A DNA stretch of 64,000 bases from Agarivorans sp050870875 (GCF_050870875.2 NZ_CP194041.2:1674001-1738000), one strand, 5' to 3'. Counted from the first letter of the stretch, positions 18,245 through 27,401 are shown. Numbers and translations: made by a program. Notes: generated by a model from the sequence alone, not told the origin.

Positions 18245-18754
18245 ATGTTATCTGCGACTGAAGAACTAAAAATTCGCGCCAAGCTTTGGCTTAAAAAGTC
18301 ACCGGACACTGCCGAACACCGCTCACTATTAGTCTTAAGCAGGGGTAATCCGCCACAACTCAAACATGCCTTGCTGTTATTGGCGCGCCAAGCTGGATTT
18401 AAAGACTGGCAGCAGGCCCAGTTGATACTCAGTTGTGAGCAATCCCTAACCCGCCACCAGGATGCGGGTAAGTTTTGGCATGCCAAACCCTGCCTGAGTT
18501 TGCTCAATCACTGGTGTGCCTCTTATTCTGAAGCACTACACTTGCAAGTATCGCAGGGTGGCGTGTTGCTGCCTTATAAAACCCAGTATGTATTGGCTCA
18601 AGAGGTGTATCTGCAAGCTTTAGGCCTGCGGAGCAGCGACCCGCTGTGGGCAGAACTTAACTACAACTGGTGCCAAGGCCCACAAGCACTTCGGCAAGCG
18701 CTTGCTTATCAACGCTTATTGGCGCAACAAACGGAATGTTATCGAGCGTGTTAG
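18245..18754 (+). CDS. hypothetical 169-aa protein
   Basis: I do not recognise this protein. It is helical and rich in Leu, Gln and Ala, without signal peptide or membrane segments. Several Trp and Cys residues recur in short blocks (LNHWCASYS, LNYNWCQGPQALRQALAY). It starts with an ATG about 210 bp after the permease and stands alone on the plus strand. No catalytic motif is visible, and nothing links it to purine use except position. Confidence 0.6.
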   Translation: MLSATEELKIRAKLWLKKSPDTAEHRSLLVLSRGNPPQLKHALLLLARQAGFKDWQQAQLILSCEQSLTRHQDAGKFWHAKPCLSLLNHWCASYSEALHLQVSQGGVLLPYKTQYVLAQEVYLQALGLRSSDPLWAELNYNWCQGPQALRQALAYQRLLAQQTECYRAC

Positions 18755-18867
18755 CTATTTATTAAAGTGTAATTAGTTACAGCTTTTGGCGGTATAAAGC
18801 CTTATTATTTATCGGTAATTTGTCTATGTACCGCGAGTTTGGCTCGCAATTTTATAAGGAAAGCTCA

Positions 18868-19218
18868 ATGTCTAAGAAAATCTACTGCGTTGCGATGTTT
18901 AAACCTAAAGCAGGTAAAGAGAATGAGTTATTTAAGGTGCTGCAAGCTTTAGAACCTAATGCTGCGCGTGAAGATGGCTGTATCCAGTATACGGTGACAC
19001 GGAAAATCGATAATCCTTTCGCGCCTGCCGACGGTTATCCAATAGCCTTTCACGAAATTTGGGCCGATCAAGCCAGCTTTGAGGCGCACTGTGAGCGCCA
19101 GGAAATTCAAGATTTCTTTCAAACCCATTGTGTGGCCGAAACTGGCTTGGTGGAAGATGCGCTGGTACGTGCTTATAGTGATGAACCTGCCGATTTTGAT
19201 GCGCCTATACTGGCTTAA
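18868..19218 (+). CDS. antibiotic biosynthesis monooxygenase (ABM) domain protein
   Basis: A 116-aa single-domain ABM/YgiN-type protein, a dimeric ferredoxin-like barrel. Family features include the N-terminal YCVAMFKPKAGKENELFKVL, then EDGCIQYTVTR and HEIWADQASFEAHCE. The ATG at 18868 follows AAGGAAAG; an earlier in-frame start at 18820 lacks support. Members act as quinol monooxygenases or small-molecule oxygenases, but many have no known substrate. It is a single gene followed by a hairpin. Confidence 0.82.
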   Translation: MSKKIYCVAMFKPKAGKENELFKVLQALEPNAAREDGCIQYTVTRKIDNPFAPADGYPIAFHEIWADQASFEAHCERQEIQDFFQTHCVAETGLVEDALVRAYSDEPADFDAPILA

Positions 19219-19270
19219 CTGCTGTATATTTAGAGCATCAAGTCTTAATCAACAGACTTTATAACATTCG

Positions 19271-19299
19271 GGGAGATGACGTATTGGTCGACATCTCCC
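19271..19299. terminator. hairpin between converging genes
   Basis: An 8-bp stem GGGAGATG / CATCTCCC lies between the converging ABM gene and EamA transporter. It is followed by TTGTTGTTT on the plus strand, so it may terminate the ABM gene. Confidence 0.45.
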
Positions 19300-19310
19300 T
19301 TGTTGTTTGG

Positions 19311-20288
19311 CTAGTTATCTGGTTGAGGGACTTCCTCCGCTATGGCCTGTTTGCGGGTCGCGGTGCTGGGAAGGCGAGTGACCAGATAGATCCCTGAACA
19401 GACCAACGCTAAAGCCAGTAAATATTTCCATTCTAAAATCGATTCATTTAAAAATAATGCTGAAAGCATGCTGCCAAATACTGGGATCAAAAAGTTAAAC
19501 ACGGTGATCATGGCTACTGAATTGTATTTGAGTAAAGTACTCCAAAGTGCAAAGGCAGCCGAAGATAACAAGGCCAAATAAAAAAGTAATAGACTGCTAG
19601 CAAGGTCAAACTGGCCAAGTTTTCCACCAAAGGCGAAACCCAAGGCGAGTAATACTAAGCCACCAATTGCTAATTGCCAGGCTGTCATCAGCATTGCGTC
19701 GATCTCTTGAGAGATTTTTTTGCCATAGATAGAGGCCGCCGCGAGGATAAACGCGGCCAAAACAATGGAGCCTTCACCCGCCAGGCTGAATTCAAAATTG
19801 AGTAATGACCCATTAAAATTAACCAAAAAGACCCCCGCAAAACCAACCAAGCAACCAATAGACTTGCGATGACTTAAACGATCATTTTTATAGATGAAGT
19901 GCGCTAGAATCACGCTAAAAAAGGTCCCGGTAGCATTCAAAATCGACGCTTTTACACCGCTCGCAAAGGCGAGGCCAATATAGAAGAAAACATATTGGAA
20001 ACTGGTTTGACTTACACCGAGTAGTGCAATTTGTCGCATTTTCTTGATGCTCATCCCAAAACGATGTTTACCCATGATGCGAGCGAGTATCAGTAATAAG
20101 ATACCGGCTAGCAGGAAGCGCTCACCAGCAAACACCATTTGTGAAGCGATGTCATGGGGGGCGATGGCCAATAATTGGTAGCCAGTTTTAATGGCGGGAT
20201 AGGCACTGCCCCAAAGTAGGGTACATAAAATGGCTAAGCCAAATACAACCGGACGACGGGTAAAGAAAATAGCGGGTGTGTGGATCAT
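19311..20288 (-). CDS. EamA/DMT-family transporter
   Basis: A 325-aa inner-membrane protein with ten hydrophobic segments in two EamA repeats (about residues 15-155 and 170-305). The repeats show PAIKTGYQLLAIAPHD and a mirrored SSAAFALWSTLLKYNSVAMITVFNFLIPVFGSMLSALFLNE type segment. The family exports amino acids, metabolites or drugs. It lies next to a LysE-type exporter on the same strand, about 330 bp apart, so co-regulation is possible but not shown. Substrate unknown. Confidence 0.85.
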   Translation of the reverse strand: MIHTPAIFFTRRPVVFGLAILCTLLWGSAYPAIKTGYQLLAIAPHDIASQMVFAGERFLLAGILLLILARIMGKHRFGMSIKKMRQIALLGVSQTSFQYVFFYIGLAFASGVKASILNATGTFFSVILAHFIYKNDRLSHRKSIGCLVGFAGVFLVNFNGSLLNFEFSLAGEGSIVLAAFILAAASIYGKKISQEIDAMLMTAWQLAIGGLVLLALGFAFGGKLGQFDLASSLLLFYLALLSSAAFALWSTLLKYNSVAMITVFNFLIPVFGSMLSALFLNESILEWKYLLALALVCSGIYLVTRLPSTATRKQAIAEEVPQPDN

Positions 20289-20620
20289 GAATTGTTAACC
20301 TTAGCCAAATCACAAGGCTCATCAGCCAGTTTTGCTGGCTCGAGCGTCCAACAACTTTGTTGATGAGAAAATCAAGCCAAGCACTATAGCTTATTTGTAG
20401 TATTTTATCTCGATAGATTCAGTTTATCAGCGGAAATATTTCATAGTTGAAGTGTATATTTGGGCTTCAATAACCGATATATCTATGTTTCTGTATCTTC
20501 GATCCACCGTGCTTTGGGAAGCGCCGCTGGTTCGCGCTCACGCGATGTGGGGTCCGCATGTTGCCCCCTATATGGCATAACACTCGCCCCAACCGCGAAA
20601 TTAATTTTGGCGTGCGGTAT

Positions 20621-21268
20621 CTACTTATTATTTAACATCAGTAGCTTAGCGCCAAATCCAATAAACACTAAGCCAGTGATGCTCTTGAGTAGACCTTGAA
20701 ACAAGCCTTTATTCACCATGCTGGAGAGTTTCGACATCAATACGACTAGTGAAGAGAACCAAAGTAGGGCGATCAAAGCATGCACCGTGACCAGTAACAA
20801 GGCATAAACAATGGCTTGCTGGTGATTTGGAATAAATTGGGGAAAAGCCGCAAGATAGAACATCGAAACTTTGGGATTGAGAGCGTTGGTTAAAAAACCT
20901 TCCCAAAATGCGCTGCGCTTAGTTAGTGTTGTGAGCGGGGAACTGAGTGTAGTTGCGTCTTCAGATGATGACGGTTTTGGCTTATAGGCCGCCCATAGCG
21001 ACTTTAGCCCTATCCAAGTGAGATAGATTGCGCCGACAATTTTGAGCAGCATAAACGCGGTCGCAGATTGATATAGCAGCGCGGCAAGTCCAAAAATGGA
21101 AACACATCCATGCAGATAGAAAGCTGCAACAAAACCAGCGATATTAAAAAAGCCAGCTTTTTTACCGGATGTAGGAACCGTTTTTGCTAACAATAAACCG
21201 TTGGGGCCCGGGGAGATCACCAAGAGACTGGTGACGACAATAAAGCTGAATAGCTGAATATATTCCAA
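20621..21268 (-). CDS. LysE-family amino acid exporter
   Basis: A 215-aa membrane protein with six hydrophobic segments. The family N-terminal signature SPGPNGLLLAKTVPTSGKKAGF lies near residue 20, followed by the second-helix region and a C-terminal GLVFIGFGAKLL typical of RhtB/LysE. I place the start at the TTG at 21268, which has AAGGAG 6 nt upstream and gives a standard length; a longer frame to 21304 lacks a ribosome site. The export substrate cannot be predicted. Confidence 0.8.
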   Translation of the reverse strand: MEYIQLFSFIVVTSLLVISPGPNGLLLAKTVPTSGKKAGFFNIAGFVAAFYLHGCVSIFGLAALLYQSATAFMLLKIVGAIYLTWIGLKSLWAAYKPKPSSSEDATTLSSPLTTLTKRSAFWEGFLTNALNPKVSMFYLAAFPQFIPNHQQAIVYALLLVTVHALIALLWFSSLVVLMSKLSSMVNKGLFQGLLKSITGLVFIGFGAKLLMLNNK

Positions 21269-21613
21269 AAGGTACTCCTTGCGTGTTGTATGACCAACAA
21301 TCAAGACAAATCAGTTGATGTCTTTGAATGGGATGCTGATTGCTCATTGCATGAGACGAAGATTAAAACAAAATAAGCAAGAATTGTGCAATAAATAATT
21401 CTTGGGTGTTCGGTGAAGTGTCGATGGGCAACTTATAGCAAACGATTAAACAAAATAGAAGGTTTGGTTTTGCTGCGTTACATCTGTGGCTTAAGATTGG
21501 CGTTTTGTTAAAAAGACTTGTCTGCTAGTGATGTCGTCATCTGCAGGGGCTAGCGCTTCGATTTTAACTTTACCTTGAAACTCGACTTTAATTTTTACTT
21601 CTTTGTTACTAGT

Positions 21614-23677
21614 ATGGAGCCTTATCACTATGTGCAAGGATTTGCAGTGCCAGCCTGTCGACCAATTATTATCTTATTTTTGTTTTTATTTCAGTTCGTT
21701 GTACTTAATTCGTCTCAGGCCGCCGAGTCGCCATTTTGGCGAGTGAGCACTGTGCCACAGTGGGTGGTACAACATCCGGCAGTCGCCAGTAAAGTTTCAG
21801 ATAAAAGGCTACCGTCGGCTAATTTTTTAGTCACCGATACCCAAGTGAATCTAAAAACCAAGCAGGTTCATTTTTATCGGCATCTTCGTTTGCAAGTGAA
21901 TGATGTTAGGGGAATAGAAGATAATTCGGATATTAAAATCACCTTCAATCCTGATTTTCAACGCATAGAATTACACCATATTGAAATTCATCGTCAGCAT
22001 CACAAGCTCAATCGCTTGTTTACTAAAGATATTCGTTTAATTGATTTGGAAACGGAACAACACAATAAACTCTATTCTGGGGAAAAGCAGTTACAGTTAT
22101 GGCTAAAAGACGTTCGCGCAGGTGACATTATTGATTATAGTTTTAGCGTGATTGGCGAAAATCCAGTCTTTGCAGGCAACTTTAGCCAAACTTTTGGTTT
22201 GGGCTGGAGAGATAATGTTGCCCAGGTTTGGGTTAGCGTTCTCAGTCCGAAGGCCCGACCGCTCTCTACCCAAGTGGTGAATTTGGATACCAAGGTTAAA
22301 GTGGAGTCGTTGGCCAATGCTTTGCGTTATTCGGTTCATCTTGAAGATGTTCCCGCTTATGATGAAGATGGTCAGGCTCCCAGTTGGGATAATGTCTATC
22401 CTTTTTGGCAAGTCACTAGCTTTCAAACATGGCAAGAAGTGTCTAACTGGGCAGAGCAGTTATTTAATTTGCCAGAAGATGACTCTCCTGCATTTACAAA
22501 GTGGCTAGCCGACTTAAAGACAAAGCCCACTCAATTAGCGATTGAAAAAGCGATTGCCTTTGCGCAGCAAGAGGTCCGTTATTTGGGGATTGAAATTGCC
22601 GAAAATTCTCACCGCCCCCATCAACCTTCGCAAGTGTTTGATAATCGTTATGGTGACTGTAAGGACAAATCTTTACTGTTGGTTCGCGCCTTAAGAGCCA
22701 TTGGCGTCGAAGCTTACCCGGTTTTAGTCTCTAGTTATAAACGCAATACTATTGGCGATTCCTTACCCAGCTATAACGCTTTTAATCATGCCATCGTGCG
22801 TATGACCTACCAAAACCGGCAGTACTGGATTGATCCAACGAATGCTTATCAAGCATCGCTGCTACAAACGATTGTGCCTGCTAACTTCGGCCAAGCTTTA
22901 GTGATTGCTCCTGAAAATACCGGCTTAACGACAATGCCTGAGTTAAATGCTAGTGATAACTTAGTGGATGTATCCGAAACCTTTCGCACCGCCGATTACC
23001 AATCGCCGGTTCTATTGACGGTGAATAGTGTTTTTACAGGTACCGAAGCGGAACGCATTCGTTATGACATGGCGAATCAATCGATAAAACGTTTGTCTCA
23101 GGCTTATTTGGAATACTACCAACGCTATTATCCTGCGCTAAGAGCCCTGCAAGATATTGATATTAATGATGACAAAATAAGTAATCGCATTGAAGTGAAA
23201 GAGCACTACGTGTTAGATGATTTTTGGAGATTGGAACAAGCGGATGCGGTGTTCAGTTTGTATTCAAGTAGTTTGGACTATTACTTGAGGGTTCCCAAAA
23301 AAATAGACCGCCGCCAAGCTTATGCGCTTGGCGGGCCGATCACCGTTTCACATCAATCAAAATTGATTTTGCCGTATGATGTTGATTTTAGTGCGCTTAA
23401 CGATGAGCAGCTGTTCGAAGATGATTATTTTAAATTTAGCGCCACGTTTGATTCCCATTATCGAACGCTTATTTATCAACAGCGTTATCAAAATAAACAA
23501 GCCGCAGTTGATGCAAAAGGTGTGCGAGCCTTTGCCAAGTTGATGCGTGAGGCCAGAAAACAATTAGATATTAGTTATAGCATCACCAATGTCACCTCTG
23601 ATCCGGCTTATCAGTCGATGAATCAATTGGTTAATTTTTTATTAAATAAAAAGCAAGCCACTGAGCAAGGAGAGTGA
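21614..23677 (+). CDS. DUF3857/transglutaminase-like protein, exported
   Basis: A 687-aa protein with a signal-like hydrophobic stretch (about residues 18-34) ending in NSSQAA. A DUF3857 domain occupies roughly residues 55-225, and a transglutaminase core follows. Its Cys is in YGDCKDKS, His in FNHAIV and Asp in YWIDPT, so the catalytic triad looks complete. Such proteins are probably envelope peptidases or cross-linkers, but no substrate is known. An in-frame TTG at 21575 is possible; the ATG at 21614 gives a better signal peptide. The lipoprotein gene follows immediately. Confidence 0.82.
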   Translation: MEPYHYVQGFAVPACRPIIILFLFLFQFVVLNSSQAAESPFWRVSTVPQWVVQHPAVASKVSDKRLPSANFLVTDTQVNLKTKQVHFYRHLRLQVNDVRGIEDNSDIKITFNPDFQRIELHHIEIHRQHHKLNRLFTKDIRLIDLETEQHNKLYSGEKQLQLWLKDVRAGDIIDYSFSVIGENPVFAGNFSQTFGLGWRDNVAQVWVSVLSPKARPLSTQVVNLDTKVKVESLANALRYSVHLEDVPAYDEDGQAPSWDNVYPFWQVTSFQTWQEVSNWAEQLFNLPEDDSPAFTKWLADLKTKPTQLAIEKAIAFAQQEVRYLGIEIAENSHRPHQPSQVFDNRYGDCKDKSLLLVRALRAIGVEAYPVLVSSYKRNTIGDSLPSYNAFNHAIVRMTYQNRQYWIDPTNAYQASLLQTIVPANFGQALVIAPENTGLTTMPELNASDNLVDVSETFRTADYQSPVLLTVNSVFTGTEAERIRYDMANQSIKRLSQAYLEYYQRYYPALRALQDIDINDDKISNRIEVKEHYVLDDFWRLEQADAVFSLYSSSLDYYLRVPKKIDRRQAYALGGPITVSHQSKLILPYDVDFSALNDEQLFEDDYFKFSATFDSHYRTLIYQQRYQNKQAAVDAKGVRAFAKLMREARKQLDISYSITNVTSDPAYQSMNQLVNFLLNKKQATEQGE

Positions 23678-23679
23678 TC

Positions 23680-24843
23680 ATGAAGCATTTGATTATCGGG
23701 TTCTTGCTTGTGTTGCTGCAAGCCTGTGCCAGTACCGACGCCGAGCAAACCAATACACAACAGAGAAACTCTGGGCTGGAGTTGAGCACGGGGCAGATGG
23801 CTGAACCAGCACCTCGCACAGCAAAGCCAGTTGAATTATATAGCGAGCAATTTTTTCTCAATTTTGAGTCAGCGCTCAATCAACAAACCGAAGACGCGTT
23901 ATCCAGTAAAATAGATTACGATAAAATGATTGAGTATTTCATCGGCACCAAGGATCTCAACGCCAGTGCTAAAGAGAACTTAAACAGATTGTTTTCAACG
24001 GTGAGTGAAGGCATGATTACCGGGATGAAGCAAACGCCAGATATGGAGTGGATGTATATCGGCAGTCAAACCGGTAATAATGGCTCTTTTATTAGTTATT
24101 ACCGCGCGGCTCATCATGACCTTTTGGCTTATTATCAATTCACATGGTTGAACGGTGTTATTGTTGATGTTGTGAATTTAGCTTTAGGCGCGGGGATCTC
24201 TAGTGGTTTCGATTTCATACAAGAGAGTTCTCGTACTAATGTTTATTCCCATAAACAGTTAGATAATTTAGGTCTATTTTTTAAATACCTAGAAGACTCT
24301 CGCTATAATCAAATGCTACGCACTTATAATCTCATGCCAAAACGCTTTCAGCAGCAAGACTCGATACTTGGGGTTCTGCTACGAGTTCGCGATAGTGTAC
24401 CCAATCGAGAATTACCGGTTGCTTTGAGTCGTTCCTTGGCAAGACACAAGACCATACACCCCCGTTACTTTTTGTATTATTACGAGCAAAAAAAGTACGA
24501 ACTTGCCTTGGCATGTTTAGCCGCATACCCTGAGCCAGTGGTTAAGGATGTTCGAATTCAGGTGGAAATGGCCAGTTTACAAGATGCTCTAGGTGAGTCT
24601 CAATTGGCGGAAACCATGCTGGTTGACAGCATTCTTAAGCAGCCTTATCAACCTGATGCATACTTAGCGTTGCTCCATCTGTCAATGAAAACCCAGCAGA
24701 ATGAACAAGCAGAACTGTTACTCAAAGTCTTATATGACCGTTTTTCGGTGGCTTACAGTAAGCAATCTCTGTTAGAGCTAGAGGCAGGCAATTCGTTTAT
24801 AACAACGGCCAACTATCAACGTTACGCTAAATATATAAATTAG
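23680..24843 (+). CDS. uncharacterised lipoprotein paired with the transglutaminase
   Basis: A 387-aa protein with a lipoprotein signal (MKHLIIGFLLVLLQAC, lipobox LQAC). The ATG at 23680 begins 3 bp past the transglutaminase stop, with AAGGAG inside that gene's end, so the two are co-translated. The C-terminal third has helix pairs of TPR type (LALACLAAYPEPV; AYLALLHLSMKTQQNEQAELLLKVLYDRF). I infer an envelope complex of the two proteins. I do not recognise the family. Confidence 0.75.
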   Translation: MKHLIIGFLLVLLQACASTDAEQTNTQQRNSGLELSTGQMAEPAPRTAKPVELYSEQFFLNFESALNQQTEDALSSKIDYDKMIEYFIGTKDLNASAKENLNRLFSTVSEGMITGMKQTPDMEWMYIGSQTGNNGSFISYYRAAHHDLLAYYQFTWLNGVIVDVVNLALGAGISSGFDFIQESSRTNVYSHKQLDNLGLFFKYLEDSRYNQMLRTYNLMPKRFQQQDSILGVLLRVRDSVPNRELPVALSRSLARHKTIHPRYFLYYYEQKKYELALACLAAYPEPVVKDVRIQVEMASLQDALGESQLAETMLVDSILKQPYQPDAYLALLHLSMKTQQNEQAELLLKVLYDRFSVAYSKQSLLELEAGNSFITTANYQRYAKYIN

Positions 24844-24893
24844 TGCTGAAGTGCTGGTGTATGAGCCAGCTCAGATTGTTTATGCATATTCAA

Positions 24894-24937
24894 GCTGGTG
24901 GGAACCGGAGGCTAGATCCCCCGGCGAGCCAATTATG
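24894..24937 (+). repeat. left copy of an imperfect direct repeat flanking the mobile block
   Basis: The stretch resembles 26458-26492: both share GCTGG, GGGACC-like and GATCCCCCGGC-like blocks and end in ATTATG, with gaps. It could be a relic of an insertion boundary or an attC-like element. Alignment by eye only. Confidence 0.3.
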
Positions 24938-25039
24938 TGTTTTTAGCCCCTGTGTTTTTTACTAGAAAGTACAAGAATAAAACCAAGTGAGCAAATACGA
25001 TGAACAACGATAGCGCTATTTGGGGCAACTCAAACGGTG

Positions 25040-25135
25040 ATTAAGCAGAAGTCAGCAGACGGCATAGTAGCCCAACGCCCATCGTAATGGTTGGGACATG
25101 GTGCATGGTGAAGGTCTGAACCTGAAAATCAATGA
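25040..25135 (+). mobile_element. group II intron relic (segment before the missing reverse transcriptase)
   Basis: The text CAGAAGTCAGCAGACGGCAT followed later by GGTGAAGGTCTGAACCTGAA resembles the conserved stretch just upstream of the intron-encoded protein in bacterial group II introns. The reverse transcriptase is absent. The fragment shares CAGCAGACGG with the end of the relic at 27898-28275. The rest of 24938-25165 holds no gene. Recognition is from memory. Confidence 0.45.
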
Positions 25136-25165
25136 GGAGCCTGTGCAGCTCATTGTCTCCGTACA

Positions 25166-25261
25166 GAGCTGTTTGAGACTCGCGTTATAGACATGCTTAA
25201 AGTCAGTTCATTATATGCGGTGAGTAAAACCTATCGGCTTAGCTGTATTAGTTCCGACTAG
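25166..25261 (+). pseudogene. possible ISL3-family transposase fragment
   Basis: The open stretch ELFETRVIDMLKVSSLYAVS and following residues resembles the ISL3 pattern where a Phe-Glu-x-x-Val-Ile helix precedes a helix-turn-helix. It is interrupted at its stop codon by the left end of the IS481-type element. Only 31 residues remain, so this is tentative. Confidence 0.3.
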
Positions 25262-26436
25262 ATCTGACACTACTTCTTGAAAAGTAGAGAGTTACCCGTT
25301 TTGATAAAGGTGTTGAATCTTTAATCAAAATATCCAAAAAGGAAGGTAACTCTCTATGTTGCATACTAACAACCCGATCATCAAACACAAAGCTGGTTTA
25401 CTCAATCTTGCCGAAGAACTTGGCAATGTGTCTAAAGCTTGTAAAGTCATGGGCGTATCTAGGGATACGTTTTATCGCTACCAAGAGCTTGCAGAGGAAG
25501 GTGGCTTAGATGCCCTCATCAACAGGACTCGGCGAACGCCTAACCTTAAAAATAGAGTCGATGAAGCAACCGAACAGACCGTCATTAAATATGCTATTGA
25601 GCAGCCCGCTCATGGCCAGCATAGAACCAGTAACGAGCTACGCAAACAAGGTGTGTTTGTCTCTGGCAGTGGTGTTCGCTCAATTTGGTTACGCCATAGT
25701 CTCGAAAACTTTAAAAAGCGTTTAAAAGCCTTAGAAGCTAAAGTGGCTAGCGAAGGCATTGTACTTAGTGATGCGCAAGTTGCTGCGCTTGAAAAAAAGA
25801 AATACGATGATGAGGCTTGTGGGGAAATTGAAACCGCTCACCCTGGCTACCTAGGCTCACAAGATACGTTTTACGTAGGCAACCTGAAGGGCGTTGGACG
25901 CATCTATCAGCAAACCTTTGTTGATACCTATAGCAAAGTCGCTTTTGCTAAGTTGTATACCACCAAAACGCCAATAACAGCAGCTGATGTGCTGAATGAC
26001 AAAGTTCTGCCGTACTTTGAGTCAAAGGGCTTGCCCATGCTTCGTATATTGACTGACCGAGGTACAGAATACTGCGGCCGAGTAGAACAGCATGACTATC
26101 AGCTCTATCTAGCCATCAATGATATAGACCACACCAAAACTAAAGCAATGTCGCCTCAAACTAACGGCATCTGCGAGCGATTTCATAAGACGATCTTGAA
26201 CGAGTTTTATCAAATCACATTTAGGAAGAAACTGTACTCAACACTAGAGGAGCTGCAAAAAGATCTGGACGAGTGGATGGATTACTACAACAATGAACGA
26301 ACCCATCAAGGAAAGATATGCTGTGGCAGAACACCACTTGAAACATTAGTCGATGGGAAAACGGTTTGGGCTGAGAAGAATTTAGCTCAAATCTAAGCTG
26401 ACAAGGCACCCTAAAAATCGGGTAACTGTCAGATCA
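25261..26436 (+). mobile_element. IS481-family insertion sequence
   Basis: Ends carry the inverted repeat GATCTGACA (25261-25269) and TGTCAGATC (26428-26436), and both ends also contain GTTACCCG a little further in. Inside is one complete transposase gene. No clear target duplication is visible in the flanks (CTA left, AGG right), so the exact ends or the insertion history are uncertain. It sits between intron and transposase relics and the integron-type cassettes. Confidence 0.8.
25356..26396 (+). CDS. IS481-family transposase, full length
   Basis: A 346-aa DDE transposase. The N-terminal helix-turn-helix region (about residues 15-60) has NVSKACKVMGVSRDTFYRYQEL. The catalytic core (rve) has Asp in QTFVDTYSKVAF, Asp in LTDRGTEYCG and Glu in TNGICERFHKTILNEFY, followed by the DYYNNERTHQGKICCGRTP C-terminus of the family. 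The frame is intact and an AAGGAAGG lies before the ATG, so it could be active. Confidence 0.92.
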   Translation: MLHTNNPIIKHKAGLLNLAEELGNVSKACKVMGVSRDTFYRYQELAEEGGLDALINRTRRTPNLKNRVDEATEQTVIKYAIEQPAHGQHRTSNELRKQGVFVSGSGVRSIWLRHSLENFKKRLKALEAKVASEGIVLSDAQVAALEKKKYDDEACGEIETAHPGYLGSQDTFYVGNLKGVGRIYQQTFVDTYSKVAFAKLYTTKTPITAADVLNDKVLPYFESKGLPMLRILTDRGTEYCGRVEQHDYQLYLAINDIDHTKTKAMSPQTNGICERFHKTILNEFYQITFRKKLYSTLEELQKDLDEWMDYYNNERTHQGKICCGRTPLETLVDGKTVWAEKNLAQI

Positions 26437-26457
26437 GGTCTGAGCTACTACAGCTTA

Positions 26458-26492
26458 GCTGGGGACCAGATACCTCCGGCTACCCGATTATG
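26458..26492 (+). repeat. right copy of an imperfect direct repeat flanking the mobile block
   Basis: Partner of 24894-24937, with matching GCTGG, GGACC, CCTCCGGC-like and ATTATG blocks. It overlaps the stop of the minus-strand cassette gene, so in that orientation it could instead be the start of a degenerate attC. Confidence 0.3.
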
Positions 26493-26952
26493 CTTGAATT
26501 TCATACAGCTCCACTAACTTACTGATAATCTTTTCTTCGTGCGAACCATTACCTTCAATGCGGTCTAGACGATTACGTAAGAGATAGAACTCACTTTCTG
26601 TTTTGATTTTACCGCGTTTGATGACTAGCTGAATTTTAGCATTTTGCTTTTCAAAGTAATCTGGATTTACCGAATTCACAGCTTGGTAAAAAGCGCTAAA
26701 TGCTTTAGAACGGAAATTTGGTTCGAGGTCCTCAATTAACAACGACAGATCGTTAATACCTTGCTCTAAACCCTTAGCGATTTCGGATTTTGGTGCTGGA
26801 AAATTATTGTCATTTACCCAGCCTTTTATTTGATCAATAGATTTAGAAAACCCCTCGATAATTGGAGCCAATTGTTCGCTTCCAATATTAGAAAAAGCCT
26901 CTAATACTTTTTGGCATATTGCTAAATTCATATCAAATTTAGTTTTGCGCAT
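26488..26952 (-). CDS. gene-cassette protein, 154 aa, unknown
   Basis: I do not recognise this protein. It is soluble, helical and acidic, with no signal peptide. The ATG is embedded in the remains of an attC-like core (GATATGC), as is usual for integron cassettes where genes start just after the recombination site. Orientation matches the next cassette. Its base composition is lower in GC than the surrounding metabolic genes. Its 3' side runs into the IS481 element. Confidence 0.65.
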   Translation of the reverse strand: MRKTKFDMNLAICQKVLEAFSNIGSEQLAPIIEGFSKSIDQIKGWVNDNNFPAPKSEIAKGLEQGINDLSLLIEDLEPNFRSKAFSAFYQAVNSVNPDYFEKQNAKIQLVIKRGKIKTESEFYLLRNRLDRIEGNGSHEEKIISKLVELYEIQA

Positions 26953-26981
26953 ATCCCTCGCGGTTCCCCTTTTTGTTAGGC
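26950..26981 (-). repeat. truncated attC-like site between two cassettes
   Basis: On the minus strand GCCTAAC overlaps the stop of the upstream cassette gene, and GATATGC overlaps the next start codon, only about 32 bp in total. A complete attC is longer and palindromic, so this site seems to have lost its centre, fusing the two cassettes. Confidence 0.45.
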
Positions 26982-27401
26982 ATTTGCGTGATTGTTAACA
27001 CGAATAGGCCCCATGTGTAACCCGTATACGATTGAGAGATTCCTTTTAGTGTTGTGAAAAAATATCATATAGCCAGTATTATTTGGCTCACCATACTCTT
27101 CTTTTTTGCCGTAATATTCCAAAAACCAATTCAGCTTCTCTGCCTTTTTCTTCTCACTGCCGTTAAATTGTTCTGTGAGGTAGTTTACATATGAAATCCT
27201 ATCATTCGCAAAGCCGACGTGAATACGCGTCACGCCTTTTTCAACAACAAAAGAATAATCTATATCTTTTTCATCCGAATCTTCTCTTATATCTACTGAT
27301 GAAAAAGCTGACAGCTTGCTGAAGACTTCATCTGGAATTGAGTCCAAGTCTATGACTGGGAATTCTGGTTCAAATTTTTCTTTCTTGAAGAAACTAAACA
27401 T
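26976..27401 (-). CDS. gene-cassette protein, 141 aa, unknown
   Basis: I do not recognise the family. It begins MFSFFKKEKFEPEFPVIDLD and is acidic, with a conserved-looking C-terminal block GYMIFFHNTKRNLSIVYGLH. The ATG at 27401 lies 7 bp from the attC core GTTAGGC, classic for an integron cassette. The longer frame to 27431 would read through the attC. Its stop codon overlaps the next GCCTAAC core. The GC content is low relative to neighbours. Confidence 0.7.
   Translation of the reverse strand: MFSFFKKEKFEPEFPVIDLDSIPDEVFSKLSAFSSVDIREDSDEKDIDYSFVVEKGVTRIHVGFANDRISYVNYLTEQFNGSEKKKAEKLNWFLEYYGKKEEYGEPNNTGYMIFFHNTKRNLSIVYGLHMGPIRVNNHANA

Noticed and set aside
20460..20699. 79-residue plus-strand open frame
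   Set aside because: It covers the end of the LysE-type gene on the other strand and has no recognisable domain.
24894..24937. tRNA-like GC-rich stretch
   Set aside because: CCCCCGGCGAGCC looked like a tRNA 3' end, but no acceptor, D or anticodon arms can be drawn around it.
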